From: an uncultured Streptococcus sp.
GTDB taxonomy: Bacteria; Bacillota; Bacilli; Lactobacillales; Aerococcaceae
NCBI GenBank assembly: GCA_916050055.1
Contig: CAJZJY010000021.1
Location: forward strand, 1-11,540
Length of the DNA stretch: 11,540 nucleotides
Direction of reading: 5' to 3'
Positions 1 to 8,390 of this stretch are shown here, in pieces (position 1 is the first letter of the stretch; each line of letters begins with the position of its first letter). Under the pieces are notes generated by a model that made no database searches, was not told the origin of the DNA, and was given only the letters and a program-made list of their open reading frames with translations. Position numbers and translations under genes: made by a program.

Positions 1-26
1 TATAGAAATCAGAAAGGGATGATACT

Positions 27-749
27 ATGACTTTTGATGAACAAGTAGTACGCGAACAAATTTGTGATGTGTGTCATAAAATGTGGCAACTAGGATGGGT
101 TGCTGCCAATGACGGAAACGTCTCAGTTCGTATTGATGAGGATACCATCATCGCAACACCAACAGGTATCAGTAAGAGTTTTATTACTCCAGAAAAACTC
201 GTTAAATTAAATATGAAAGGAGAAGTGATTGAAGCCAACGAAGGGTTCCGTCCTTCAAGCGAAATTAAAATGCATATTCGCTGCTATGAAGAACGCGATG
301 ATGTGAGATCTGTTGTTCACGCACATCCACCAATTGCAACTGGATTCACATTAGCACATATTCCATTAGATACTTATTCACTAATTGAAAGTGCGATTGT
401 TATCGGTTCAATTCCAATTACACCATTCGGAGTTCCTTCAACAATGGAAGTTCCAGATGCGATTACACCATACTTACAAGAACACGACGTGATGTTACTT
501 GAAAACCATGGTGCTTTAACAGTGGGTAGTGATGTGATTACAGCATACTACAGAATGGAAACATTAGAACTCGTGGCTAAATCAACATTCCACGGAAGAA
601 TGCTATTACTAACAAAAGGCATTGAAGAAAAAGAAATCTCAAGAGAAAAATTAGAGCAAATGTTCAAAATGCGCGAAAACTACAAAGTAACAGGTCGTCA
701 CCCTGGATATAAGAAATACAATCCAGACGGAACTGTTCGTGAAGTTTAG
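27..749 (+). CDS. fucA: L-fuculose-1-phosphate aldolase (class II aldolase)
   Basis: This cytoplasmic class II (zinc) aldolase splits L-fuculose-1-phosphate into DHAP and L-lactaldehyde, the central cleavage of fucose catabolism. The 240-residue protein shows the family's zinc-site layout: a catalytic Glu at E79 (SSE), the His pair H98/H100 in HAHP, and a third His, H161, in ENHGAL. The N-terminal GNVS and TPTGxSK stretches (about residues 30-50) fit the phosphate-binding part of this fold. It is about 25 residues longer than E. coli FucA (215 aa), with the excess in a charged C-terminal tail. An AAAGGGA ribosome binding site at 13-19 supports the ATG at 27. It is the first complete gene of the operon and lies 19 bases before fucI. 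The fold is shared with ribulose-phosphate epimerases and rhamnulose-1-phosphate aldolase, so specificity rests on the neighbouring fucI, fucU and fucO. Confidence 0.92.
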   Translation: MTFDEQVVREQICDVCHKMWQLGWVAANDGNVSVRIDEDTIIATPTGISKSFITPEKLVKLNMKGEVIEANEGFRPSSEIKMHIRCYEERDDVRSVVHAHPPIATGFTLAHIPLDTYSLIESAIVIGSIPITPFGVPSTMEVPDAITPYLQEHDVMLLENHGALTVGSDVITAYYRMETLELVAKSTFHGRMLLLTKGIEEKEISREKLEQMFKMRENYKVTGRHPGYKKYNPDGTVREV

Positions 750-768
750 AAAAATAGGAGGAATAAAA

Positions 769-2535
769 ATGATTCAACATCCACGTATTGGGATTCGCCC
801 AACTATTGACGGTCGTCGCCAAGGAGTTCGCGAATCGTTAGAAGTTCAAACAATGAATATGGCGAAGAGTGTCGCTGCTTTAATCGAGTCTACATTGAAA
901 TATCCTGATGGACAACCAGTTGAATGTGTGATTTCACCATCAACAATTGGTCGTGTACCAGAAGCAGCAGCGTCTCACGAATTGTTCAAGAAATCAAACG
1001 TGTGTGCAACAATCACTGTAACACCATGCTGGTGCTATGGTAGTGAAACAATGGATATGTCTCCTGATATTCCACATGCTATTTGGGGATTCAACGGGAC
1101 TGAAAGACCAGGGGCTGTTTACTTAGCAGCAGTTCTTGCTTCTCACGCTCAAAAAGGAATTCCAGCATTCGGAATTTACGGTAAAGACGTACAAGAAGCA
1201 ACAGATACAGAAATTCCTGAAGACGTTAAAGAAAAAATCTTACGTTATGCAAGAGCTGCTCTTGCTACAGGTTTAATGAGAGATACAGCTTACTTATCAA
1301 TGGGTAGTGTATCAATGGGTATCGGTGGTTCTATCGTAGACCCTAACTTCTTCCAAGAATACTTAGGAATGCGTAATGAATCAGTAGATATGACTGAATT
1401 CACTCGCCGTATCGATCGTGGTATTTACGATCACGAAGAATTCGAACGTGCGCTTAAATGGGTGAAAGAAAACGTTAAAGAAGGATTCGATCACAACCGT
1501 GAAGACCTTGTTTTAAGCCGTGAAGAAAAAGACAAACAATGGGAATTCGTTATTAAGATGTTCTTAATTGGACGTGACTTAATGATTGGTAACCCAAGAC
1601 TTGCTGAACTAGGTTTTGAAGAAGAAGCAGTTGGTCACTACGCTCTTGTTGGTGGATTCCAAGGTCAACGTCAATGGACAGACCACTTCCCTAACGGAGA
1701 CTTCATGGAAACATTCCTTAACACTCAATTTGACTGGAACGGAATTCGCAGACCATACATCTTCGCAACTGAAAATGATGCGTTAAACGGTGTATCAATG
1801 CTATTCAACTACTTATTAACAAACACTCCACAAATCTTTGCGGATGTACGTACTTACTGGAGTCCAGAAGCTGTTGAACGTGTAACAGGACATAAACTTG
1901 AAGGTCATGCTGAAAATGGATTCTTACACTTAATCAACTCTGGTTCTTGTACATTAGATGGTACTGGTCAAGCTACAAGAAACGGTGAACCAGTGATTAA
2001 ACCTTTCTGGGAATTAGAACAAAGTGAAGTAGATGCAATGCTTGCAAATACTGACTTCCCAGCAGCTAACCGCGAATACTTCCGTGGTGGCGGTTACTCA
2101 ACTCGCTTCTTATCTAAAGGAAATATGCCTGTGACAATGGTTCGCTTGAACTTATTGAAAGGCGTTGGACCTGTATTACAAATCGCAGAAGGATACACAC
2201 TTGAATTACCTGAAGATGTACACCATACACTGGATAACCGTACAGATCCAGGCTGGCCAACAACTTGGTTTGCTCCTCGCTTAACAGGTAAAGGCGCATT
2301 CAAGTCAGTATACGATGTAATGAATAACTGGGGTGCAAACCACGGTGCTATCACTTATGGACATATTGGTGCTGACCTTATCACTCTTGCTTCAATGTTA
2401 CGCATCCCTGTAAATATGCATAACGTTGCAGAAGAAGATATCTTCAGACCTAAGAACTGGTCATTATTCGGAACAGAAGATTTAGAATCAGCTGACTACC
2501 GTGCATGCCAATTATTAGGACCTATCCATAAGTAA
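769..2535 (+). CDS. fucI: L-fucose isomerase
   Basis: FucI converts L-fucose to L-fuculose in the cytoplasm using a metal ion, usually Mn. From the ATG at 769 the protein has 588 residues, close to E. coli FucI (591). The three known metal ligands can be placed: E335 (in ATEND), D359 (in FADVR) and H525 (in NHGA). The 24-residue gap between the first two equals that between E337 and D361 of E. coli. The N-terminus ([20 protein letters not shown]) is typical of FucI. An in-frame GTG at 739 lies inside fucA, so I prefer the ATG at 769, which has a perfect AGGAGG at 756-761 seven bases upstream. FucI enzymes often also act on D-arabinose. The gene is intact and cotranscribed with fucA. Confidence 0.97.
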   Translation: MIQHPRIGIRPTIDGRRQGVRESLEVQTMNMAKSVAALIESTLKYPDGQPVECVISPSTIGRVPEAAASHELFKKSNVCATITVTPCWCYGSETMDMSPDIPHAIWGFNGTERPGAVYLAAVLASHAQKGIPAFGIYGKDVQEATDTEIPEDVKEKILRYARAALATGLMRDTAYLSMGSVSMGIGGSIVDPNFFQEYLGMRNESVDMTEFTRRIDRGIYDHEEFERALKWVKENVKEGFDHNREDLVLSREEKDKQWEFVIKMFLIGRDLMIGNPRLAELGFEEEAVGHYALVGGFQGQRQWTDHFPNGDFMETFLNTQFDWNGIRRPYIFATENDALNGVSMLFNYLLTNTPQIFADVRTYWSPEAVERVTGHKLEGHAENGFLHLINSGSCTLDGTGQATRNGEPVIKPFWELEQSEVDAMLANTDFPAANREYFRGGGYSTRFLSKGNMPVTMVRLNLLKGVGPVLQIAEGYTLELPEDVHHTLDNRTDPGWPTTWFAPRLTGKGAFKSVYDVMNNWGANHGAITYGHIGADLITLASMLRIPVNMHNVAEEDIFRPKNWSLFGTEDLESADYRACQLLGPIHK

Positions 2536-2553
2536 GAGAAAGGAGAGACTAAA

Positions 2554-2850
2554 ATGACAAAAACAATTATTTTAGCCTGTGTCGGTGGATTAACAACAAG
2601 TATGCTCGTTGAACGCATTCAAGAAGTAATTTACCGTGATAAATTAGATTACTCATTCTACTCAGTAGGAATTACTGGGATTGATACTCTAAAAAATATT
2701 GATGTCTTATTATTAGGACCTCAACTAGCTTATTTAGAAGAAAAAGCAAAAGCTTCATTAAACGTTCCAGTTGCAGTAATTTCAGATGATGACTTTGAAA
2801 ACATGCGCGGAGAAGAAGTTCTAAAACAAGCGATTGAATTATTAGGTTAA
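2554..2850 (+). CDS. PTS EIIB, lactose/cellobiose family
   Basis: This is a 98-residue stand-alone EIIB domain of the lactose/cellobiose/chitobiose PTS family. Such proteins take phosphate from a cognate EIIA onto a cysteine and pass it to a sugar bound by EIIC. The phosphocysteine loop is intact: C9 lies in ILACVGGLTTSML, matching the family pattern C-x-x-G-x-x-T-S. The second hallmark, LLLGPQLAY (about residues 52-60), is also present. It has its own good ribosome binding site (AAAGGAG just upstream) and lies 18 bases after fucI, four bases before its likely EIIA partner. No EIIC is encoded in the window, and the next genes are an ABC importer. The protein therefore looks chemically competent but lacks a visible transporter; a regulatory role or an EIIC elsewhere are both possible. 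Confidence 0.88.
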   Translation: MTKTIILACVGGLTTSMLVERIQEVIYRDKLDYSFYSVGITGIDTLKNIDVLLLGPQLAYLEEKAKASLNVPVAVISDDDFENMRGEEVLKQAIELLG

Positions 2851-2854
2851 ACAA

Positions 2855-3226
2855 ATGAGTGAATCAAGCAAATCGGATACGCAACGATTGATGCAACTGA
2901 TTGTCAAAAGTAGTAAAGTCACTACTTTAGCATTGCAATCCGTTAAGAGTGCTCTTGCAGGTGATATTTCATCTGCAAGAGGCCTCCTTGATGAAGCCAA
3001 GGCTAAAGGAGTAGAAGCGCATAATGTTCAAACAGAAATGATTCAGCAAGAAATTAGAGGTGAAGGCGTAAGTACATCACTTCTATCGGTTCACGCACAA
3101 GATCATTTTATGAACAGTCACTTGCTGCTAGAAGTTGTCAATATCATCGTTGATCAACAAGAACAAATAGAAACGCTGAAAGAGCGTATTACAAAACTGG
3201 AACAGGTAGGTGAAATGCATGAGTAA
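2855..3226 (+). CDS. PTS EIIA, lactose/cellobiose family
   Basis: This is a 123-residue EIIA of the lactose/cellobiose family, which is helical and normally trimeric and receives phosphate from HPr on a histidine. The active-site stretch SLLSVHAQDHFMNS is clear: H80 is the expected phosphohistidine and D83 matches the conserved metal-binding Asp. The early segment (IVKSSKVTTLALQSVKSALAGDISSARGLLDEA) matches the family's helices. The C-terminus (about 101-117) is charged and heptad-like, consistent with a helical extension. The start at 2855 is four bases after the EIIB stop and has only a weak AGG upstream, so translation is probably coupled to EIIB. The gene overlaps the ABC ATPase start by 8 bases. 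The pair appears functional but has no EIIC here. Confidence 0.88.
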   Translation: MSESSKSDTQRLMQLIVKSSKVTTLALQSVKSALAGDISSARGLLDEAKAKGVEAHNVQTEMIQQEIRGEGVSTSLLSVHAQDHFMNSHLLLEVVNIIVDQQEQIETLKERITKLEQVGEMHE

Positions 3227-4715
3227 TCCAGTTATTCTTGAAATGAAGGGGATTGTAAAATCGTTTGGGCCAGTTAAAGCCCTAAAAGGTGTAGACTTCG
3301 ACTTAAGAACAGGTGAAGTACACGCACTAATGGGTGAAAACGGTGCTGGTAAATCAACTTTAATGAAAGTGTTGACCGGTATTTATGGAGCAAACGAAGG
3401 AACAATTCACTATAACGGAAAACAAGTAGAATATTCTAAGCCAAAAGAGGCTATGGATGATGGGATTGTAATCGTGCACCAAGAGTTGAATATGATGAAC
3501 CACTTAACAGTGGCTCAAAACATCTTCATCGGTCGTGAAGAAATCAATCAAGGATTGTTCATTGATGATAATGCCGGAAACAAAAAGGCAAAAGAATTAT
3601 TCAAATTGTTGAAACTGGATATTAATCCACAAGAAAAAGTGGGAAACTTAACAGTTGGTAAACAACAAATGGTCGAAATTGCGAAAGCGTTGTCAATGGA
3701 TGCGAAGATTATTGTTTTCGACGAACCAACAGCTGCGTTAACAGAATCAGAAATTAATGAGTTATTCGCAATTATTGATGACTTGCGTGCTAAAGGTGTA
3801 GGTATTATTTATATTTCTCACCGTATGGACGAAATTGCCCGTATTACGGACCGTGTAACGGTTATGAGGGACGGGGAATATGTTGGAACTGTAAATACAA
3901 AAGAAACTACGAAGGATGAAATCATCGCAATGATGGTAGGTCGTACTATTTACGAAGATCCGAAAGCGGTTTCTGCAGTGCCAGAAGGTGCACCAGTTGT
4001 ATTAGAAGTGGAACATTTAAACTCAGGAAGCCACGTAAAAGATGTCAGCTTTGTACTTCATAAAGGTGAAATCTTAGGGTTCTCTGGATTAATGGGAGCG
4101 GGTCGTACAGAAGTAGCTCGTTTACTATTTGGAGCGGATAAGAAAGATAGCGGAACCATTAAAATTAATGGTAAAGAGGTTGATATTAAAAATCCTCAAG
4201 ATGCTATTAGAGAAGGTATTGGTTATCTTTCAGAAGACCGTAAACGTTATGGATGTATCGTTGATATGACCATTGCCAATAACACTGTAATGACAGACCT
4301 TGATAAGTACATCAAAGGTGGTTTAATTGATGACGGTGAAATTGTGAAAGTCAGCGATGAATTCGTTAAACAATTAAGAACGAAAACACCATCATCAAAA
4401 CAACTCGTTCGTAACTTGTCAGGTGGTAACCAACAAAAAGTTGTTATTGCAAAATGGCTAGAACAAAATAGCGATATTCTTATTTTTGACGAACCAACTC
4501 GAGGAATTGACGTTGGTGCGAAGAGTGAAATTTACTCATTAATGAATGAACTAGTAGCTCAAGGAAAATCAATCATTATGATTTCTTCAGAGCTTACAGA
4601 AATTTTACGTATGAGCGATCGGATTGTAGTTATGTGTGAAGGTCGTAAGACAGGGGAACTTGATATAAGTCAAGCAACTCAAGAACGAATCTTAGCGTTA
4701 GCAACAGATCGATAA
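3219..4715 (+). CDS. Sugar ABC importer ATPase (RbsA/MglA type), probably for fucose
   Basis: This is the double-domain ATPase of a ribose/galactose-type (CUT2) sugar ABC importer and acts on the inner face of the membrane. From the ATG at 3219 it has 498 residues, the usual family length. The first half has Walker A GENGAGKST (39-47), a signature reading LTVGKQQ (about 144-150, rather than the usual LSxGQQQ), Walker B IIVFDEPT (164-171) and the switch His H201. The second half has the degenerate Walker A of this family (GLMGAGRT, 290-297), a canonical LSGGNQQ (400-406), Walker B ILIFDEPT (420-427), and Ser in place of the switch His (MISSEL). An in-frame GTG at 3210 exists, but AGGTAGGTG at 3204-3212 is better spaced for the ATG at 3219. 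That start overlaps the EIIA stop as ATGAGTAA, suggesting coupling. Fucose as substrate is inferred from context. Confidence 0.93.
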   Translation: MSNPVILEMKGIVKSFGPVKALKGVDFDLRTGEVHALMGENGAGKSTLMKVLTGIYGANEGTIHYNGKQVEYSKPKEAMDDGIVIVHQELNMMNHLTVAQNIFIGREEINQGLFIDDNAGNKKAKELFKLLKLDINPQEKVGNLTVGKQQMVEIAKALSMDAKIIVFDEPTAALTESEINELFAIIDDLRAKGVGIIYISHRMDEIARITDRVTVMRDGEYVGTVNTKETTKDEIIAMMVGRTIYEDPKAVSAVPEGAPVVLEVEHLNSGSHVKDVSFVLHKGEILGFSGLMGAGRTEVARLLFGADKKDSGTIKINGKEVDIKNPQDAIREGIGYLSEDRKRYGCIVDMTIANNTVMTDLDKYIKGGLIDDGEIVKVSDEFVKQLRTKTPSSKQLVRNLSGGNQQKVVIAKWLEQNSDILIFDEPTRGIDVGAKSEIYSLMNELVAQGKSIIMISSELTEILRMSDRIVVMCEGRKTGELDISQATQERILALATDR

Positions 4716-4733
4716 ACGAGAAGAGGTATAGAT

Positions 4734-5717
4734 ATGGAAGAGAAAATGTCCCTATGGACTAAACTGGTAAGATCAGTTGGTTTACAAAAGTTAATTGCAT
4801 TAATCGCGTTGATCGTGATTTTCACATTCTTTGCAGTCTCAAGTGAATCGTTCCGTTCGTTTGATACAGCGGTCAGCATTTTAGACGCATCTTATTACAT
4901 TGGTTTCTTAGCAATTGGGGTAACATTCGTTATTATCACTGGTGGTATTGACTTATCAATCGGTACAGTAATGATGTGTTCTGCCATCATCGGTGGAGTA
5001 CTCCATACAAAAATGGGTTGGCCATTATGGCTAGCATTGTTGGCAATATTAGTGATTGGAGGTGTATTTGGATTATTCAACGGAATTTTAATTGCGAAAT
5101 TTGGATTGCCACCATTCATCGCAACACTCGGTACAATGATGATTTCACGTGGTTTAAGTTCAATCATGTCAAACGTACAAAGTGTGACGTTCCCATTACG
5201 TGGAACTGGTGAAGGCTGGTACAAAGACTTATTCAGAACGCAAGATAATTTTCCGACCGGGTTGATCGTCTTGATTGTCGTAGCGATTATTGCAGCCATT
5301 GTTTTAAATAAAACAAAAATTGGTCGTTACATCTTTGCCATCGGTTCAAATAAAGAAGCTACTAGACTTTCAGGTGTAAACGTTATCAAGTGGGAAGGTA
5401 TGGCTTATGTCATCAGTGGACTTCTAGCAGGTTTAGCTGGTATCGCATATGCTGCAACGTATTCAACAATCCTTCCTGGTACAGGGAACGGTATGGAACT
5501 TGATGCCATCGCCGGAGTAGTTGTCGGTGGTACTTCACTTGCCGGTGGGGTTGGTTCAGTTGTTGGTACAATCATCGGGGTATTCATTATGTCTGTCTTG
5601 AAGATTGGTTTACCATACATCGACTTACAACCACACTATCAATTATTCATCACAGGTTTCGTTGTAATCATTGCCGTTTACTCTGATATCTTAATCCGCA
5701 TGAATAAGAAAAAATAG
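4734..5717 (+). CDS. Sugar ABC importer permease (RbsC type), probably for fucose
   Basis: This is the 327-residue membrane permease of the same CUT2-type importer; two copies would form the channel. It is mostly hydrophobic, with segments near residues 20-35, 53-69, 74-90, 98-120, 125-143, 175-191, 222-243, 257-290 and 304-320. Family marks include TFVIITGGIDLSIG (64-77), the loop GRYIFAIGSNKEATRLSGV (197-215) that contacts the ATPase, and the glycine-rich VVVGGTSLAGGVGSVVGT (262-279). The ATG at 4734 follows a GAAGAGGT ribosome binding site (4720-4727) and lies 18 bases after the ATPase stop. A second Met at residue 5 is possible but has no better ribosome binding site. The gene is intact. 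Fucose as substrate is inferred from the neighbouring catabolic genes. Confidence 0.92.
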   Translation: MEEKMSLWTKLVRSVGLQKLIALIALIVIFTFFAVSSESFRSFDTAVSILDASYYIGFLAIGVTFVIITGGIDLSIGTVMMCSAIIGGVLHTKMGWPLWLALLAILVIGGVFGLFNGILIAKFGLPPFIATLGTMMISRGLSSIMSNVQSVTFPLRGTGEGWYKDLFRTQDNFPTGLIVLIVVAIIAAIVLNKTKIGRYIFAIGSNKEATRLSGVNVIKWEGMAYVISGLLAGLAGIAYAATYSTILPGTGNGMELDAIAGVVVGGTSLAGGVGSVVGTIIGVFIMSVLKIGLPYIDLQPHYQLFITGFVVIIAVYSDILIRMNKKK

Positions 5718-5744
5718 TTTGATATTGACACAATGAGTTGGGAA

Positions 5745-5764
5745 GACACCTTCAAGGAAGGGTC
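5745..5764 (+). other. Intercistronic stem-loop before the binding-protein gene
   Basis: The 75-base gap between permease and binding protein can fold as GAC-A-CCTTC, loop AAG, GAAGG-GTC, giving 8 base pairs with one bulged A. No T run follows, so it does not look like a terminator. Such hairpins between an importer's membrane genes and its binding-protein gene often mark RNA processing or protect the downstream message, allowing more binding protein to be made. That role is inferred. Confidence 0.45.
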
Positions 5765-5792
5765 AAAAAGGACATATAAAGGAGAATAAATC

Positions 5793-6875
5793 ATGAAAAA
5801 ATCGTTCAAATATGCTATTGCAACTCTAGCTTGTGCTTCTGCTCTATTAGCAGGATGTACTTCAAATAAATCAAATGCTGATGGAGGAAAAACTCAATCA
5901 GGCGGCGACTTCAAAGTAGAAGTAATCGCTAAAGGGTTCCAACATGACTTCTGGAAAGCTGTAAACAAAGGGGCTGAAAAAGCAGCTCAAGAATTAGGTG
6001 CTAAAATTACTTTCGTAGGACCTCAAAATGAAACAGCAATCGCAGAACAATTGGAACAATTAAACAATGCGATCAACAAAAATCCAAAAGCAATCGCATT
6101 AGCTGCATTAGATACTGAAGCGGAATTAGATGCGATTAAACAAGCACAATCTAAAAACATTCCTATTATCGGGTTTGACTCAGGGGTTCCAGGAGCACCA
6201 GAAGGAGCTATCAAAGCAACTGCATCAACAGACAACCATGCTGCGGGTGGTAACGCTGCTGAACACTTATTCAAATTACTTGAAAGCAAAGTCGGAGACA
6301 AGAAAGTTCGTATCGGGGTTGTTTCTCAAGAAGTTAACTCACTTTCAATCACTCAAAGAACAAAAGGTTTCATTGATAAAATGGTTGAATTGTTAAACAA
6401 AAAAGGCATTAAAACTGCTGTAACTGGACATGACAAATTCAAAAACGATGTAGCTGAAGCTGATGCTAAAGTGGTTATTGAAGTTCGTGTTCCAGCTCAA
6501 GTAGACGATGCTGCAGGTAAAACTGAGGCTTCTACAGTTCTTGAAAAAGAAGACACTATCGCAATCTATGGTTCTAACGAATTTGCTGCTAAAGCAATCA
6601 TCAACGCTAACGGCGGTTTCAAAGAATCTAAACTTGGTGCAGACAAGATCTTAGCTGTTGGTTTCGACTCAGGTGCATTACAACAAGATGCTATCCGTAA
6701 AGGAATCTTCGTTGGATCTGTAACTCAAGATCCAGTTCAAATTGGTTACCAAGCTGTTAAATTAGCAATCGCTGCAGCTAAAGGTGAAACAGTTAAAGAC
6801 GTGGATACTGGTTCTAAATGGTACGACGCTAAGAACATCGACAGTGAAGAAATCAAAGCTTTACTTTACGAATAA
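5793..6875 (+). CDS. Sugar ABC importer substrate-binding lipoprotein (RbsB type), probably fucose
   Basis: This is the extracellular sugar-binding lipoprotein of the importer. A short signal peptide (MKKSFK, then a hydrophobic stretch) ends in the lipobox LLAGC, with C22 as the expected lipidated residue. A Gly/Ser/Lys-rich linker (about 23-39) follows. The remainder is a type I periplasmic-binding-protein fold of the ribose-binding group, with early FQHDFWKAVNKGAEKAA (about 49-65), IIGFDSGVPG (125-134), ASTDNHAAGGNAAEHL (about 143-159), and a late AVGFDSGALQQDAIRKGIFVGSVTQDPVQIGYQAV stretch. At 360 residues it is somewhat longer than RbsB but normal for this subgroup. A good AAAGGAG lies at 5778-5784, eight bases from the ATG. 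It is the last importer gene, before the kinase. The ligand cannot be read from sequence; L-fucose or a close 6-deoxy sugar is inferred. Confidence 0.9.
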   Translation: MKKSFKYAIATLACASALLAGCTSNKSNADGGKTQSGGDFKVEVIAKGFQHDFWKAVNKGAEKAAQELGAKITFVGPQNETAIAEQLEQLNNAINKNPKAIALAALDTEAELDAIKQAQSKNIPIIGFDSGVPGAPEGAIKATASTDNHAAGGNAAEHLFKLLESKVGDKKVRIGVVSQEVNSLSITQRTKGFIDKMVELLNKKGIKTAVTGHDKFKNDVAEADAKVVIEVRVPAQVDDAAGKTEASTVLEKEDTIAIYGSNEFAAKAIINANGGFKESKLGADKILAVGFDSGALQQDAIRKGIFVGSVTQDPVQIGYQAVKLAIAAAKGETVKDVDTGSKWYDAKNIDSEEIKALLYE

Positions 6876-6905
6876 AAAATAGGGATTAGTAATGGAGGAG
6901 AAAAC

Positions 6906-8390
6906 ATGAGCTTGATTAAATTATTAGCCATTGATTTAGGCGCAAGTTCAGGACGTGTTATGCAGGCGATTTATGACGGGCACTCCCTCCAATTATCAGA
7001 GGTTCATCGGTTCAAAAACGAACCGGTGAATCTTAATGATGGTTTGTATTGGAATTTGTTGCACTTGTTTGGAGAAATTAAGCAAGGAATCAAGAAGGCT
7101 TCCAAAGATTCGATTCCGATTCGTTCCATCTCTGTTGATACATGGGGAGTAGACTATGCCTATCTAGATCAAAATGGAGATTTGCTCTATCAACCACATT
7201 GTTACAGAGATAACCGAATGGGTCGATACGAGGAGTCATTTTATAACGCTATCTCGAAGAAAGAATTATTCCAAAAAACAGGTGTGCAGCCTGCAACCAT
7301 TAATACGGTCTTACAAATCTATTCAGATTTGCAAGAAAAACCACAATTAAGAAATATCGTTCAACGCGTGTTATTTATTCCAGATTTAATCAACTACTTA
7401 CTTTCAGGTGCACTCTCAAATGAATACACGATTGCAAGTACAAGTGGGTTACTGGATATCTTTACACAAGACTTCTCTGAAGAAGTATTTGAACGCTTAG
7501 ACATTCCGCGTAAATGGTTCACAACACCAACGAAGAATGGTGCGGTTTTAAGACAATTATCACCACGCATCACTCAAGAGTTGAAGGTTGATCCATTTGA
7601 CGTGATTGCAGGGGCTGGACATGATACAGCTGCTGCAGTACTTGCGATTCCATATGAGCATGAAAAAGGCACTGTCTTTATTTCATGTGGTACTTGGTCG
7701 CTTGTCGGAACAGAATCTGACGAACCCGTTGTGACGGAAGAAGCATTTGCATCAGGACTTACTAATGAAGGATGTTTTGATGGTAAATATCGTCTCTTAC
7801 AAAACACAACAGGAATGTGGATTATTCAAGAATTACAACGCGATTGGCGCTTGCAAGGGGAAGAAGTTGGCTTTGGCGAAATGGTTACATTAGCCGAAGA
7901 AGTAACTGACAACCAAACTTGGATTCATCCAAATGACCCAGTTTTCGCTTCTCCTGGAGAGATGGAAACAAAAATTAAAGAATGGTGTAAAGTGAGTGGA
8001 CAAAAAGTTCCGCAAACGAAAGGTCAAATCGTTCGTGTTGTTCTAGAAAGTTTAGCTTTAACCTATCTAGAAACGATTACTCAATTAGAGCAATTGACAA
8101 AACACGAAATGACAACTGTTCAAATGGTCGGCGGAGGCATTCAAAACAAATTGCTTTGCCAGTTAACGGCAGACTTTACAGGACGTACAGTGATTACAGG
8201 CCCTGTCGAAGCAAGTGCACTTGGAAATATCTTGTCACAAATGCTAACGCTTGGAGTGATTTCAAGTCGCAAAGAAGCACAAGACATTATCAAGGCTTCA
8301 GAACCTGTAACGCGTTATGAAAGTCGCGCGATTTCAAATTTAGAAGAAATTCGTTTGAAATTCAATAAAGTAAAGAGAGGAATTCAGTAA
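6906..8390 (+). CDS. FGGY-family sugar kinase, rhamnulokinase-like, probable L-fuculokinase
   Basis: This 494-residue cytoplasmic FGGY kinase probably phosphorylates L-fuculose to L-fuculose-1-phosphate. It has the phosphate-binding N-terminus AIDLGASSGR (8-17), DTWGVDYAYLD (78-88), the catalytic Asp D240 in AGAGHDTAAA, CGTWSLVG (261-268), and a late MVGGGIQN and GPVEASALGN in the C-terminal ATPase lobe. By eye it matches RhaB (DLGASSGRVM, DTWGVD, GPVEAS-LGN) much better than E. coli FucK, so an automatic label of rhamnulokinase is likely. No rhamnose isomerase or rhamnulose-phosphate aldolase is nearby, while fucI, fucA, fucU and fucO are, so fuculokinase is the better role. GGAGGAG at 6894-6900 sets the ATG at 6906. 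The stop overlaps the fucU start by one base (TAATG). Confidence 0.85.
   Translation: MSLIKLLAIDLGASSGRVMQAIYDGHSLQLSEVHRFKNEPVNLNDGLYWNLLHLFGEIKQGIKKASKDSIPIRSISVDTWGVDYAYLDQNGDLLYQPHCYRDNRMGRYEESFYNAISKKELFQKTGVQPATINTVLQIYSDLQEKPQLRNIVQRVLFIPDLINYLLSGALSNEYTIASTSGLLDIFTQDFSEEVFERLDIPRKWFTTPTKNGAVLRQLSPRITQELKVDPFDVIAGAGHDTAAAVLAIPYEHEKGTVFISCGTWSLVGTESDEPVVTEEAFASGLTNEGCFDGKYRLLQNTTGMWIIQELQRDWRLQGEEVGFGEMVTLAEEVTDNQTWIHPNDPVFASPGEMETKIKEWCKVSGQKVPQTKGQIVRVVLESLALTYLETITQLEQLTKHEMTTVQMVGGGIQNKLLCQLTADFTGRTVITGPVEASALGNILSQMLTLGVISSRKEAQDIIKASEPVTRYESRAISNLEEIRLKFNKVKRGIQ

Noticed and set aside
739..768. In-frame GTG start extending fucI by 10 residues
   Set aside because: It lies inside the end of fucA and has no ribosome binding site, while the ATG at 769 has a perfect AGGAGG and gives the normal FucI length and N-terminus.
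3210..3218. In-frame GTG start extending the ABC ATPase by 3 residues
   Set aside because: The ribosome binding site would overlap or sit too close to it; the ATG at 3219 is better spaced.
2855..3226. EIIA as a decayed pseudogene because of its weak ribosome binding site
   Set aside because: The frame is full length with the active His and Asp intact, and close spacing to EIIB explains translation by coupling.
4895..5299. 134-residue open frame on the minus strand inside the permease gene
   Set aside because: It lies wholly opposite a strongly conserved gene, has low-complexity composition and no ribosome binding site or recognisable family.
5725..5780. Possible internal promoter (perfect TTGACA at 5725-5730 and TATAAA at 5775-5780)
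   Set aside because: The boxes are 44 bases apart, and neither has a partner at 16-18 bases.
6906..8390. Reading the locus as a rhamnose operon because of the RhaB-like kinase
   Set aside because: FucI, FucU and FucO are clear, and no rhamnose isomerase, RhaM or rhamnulose-phosphate aldolase is present.
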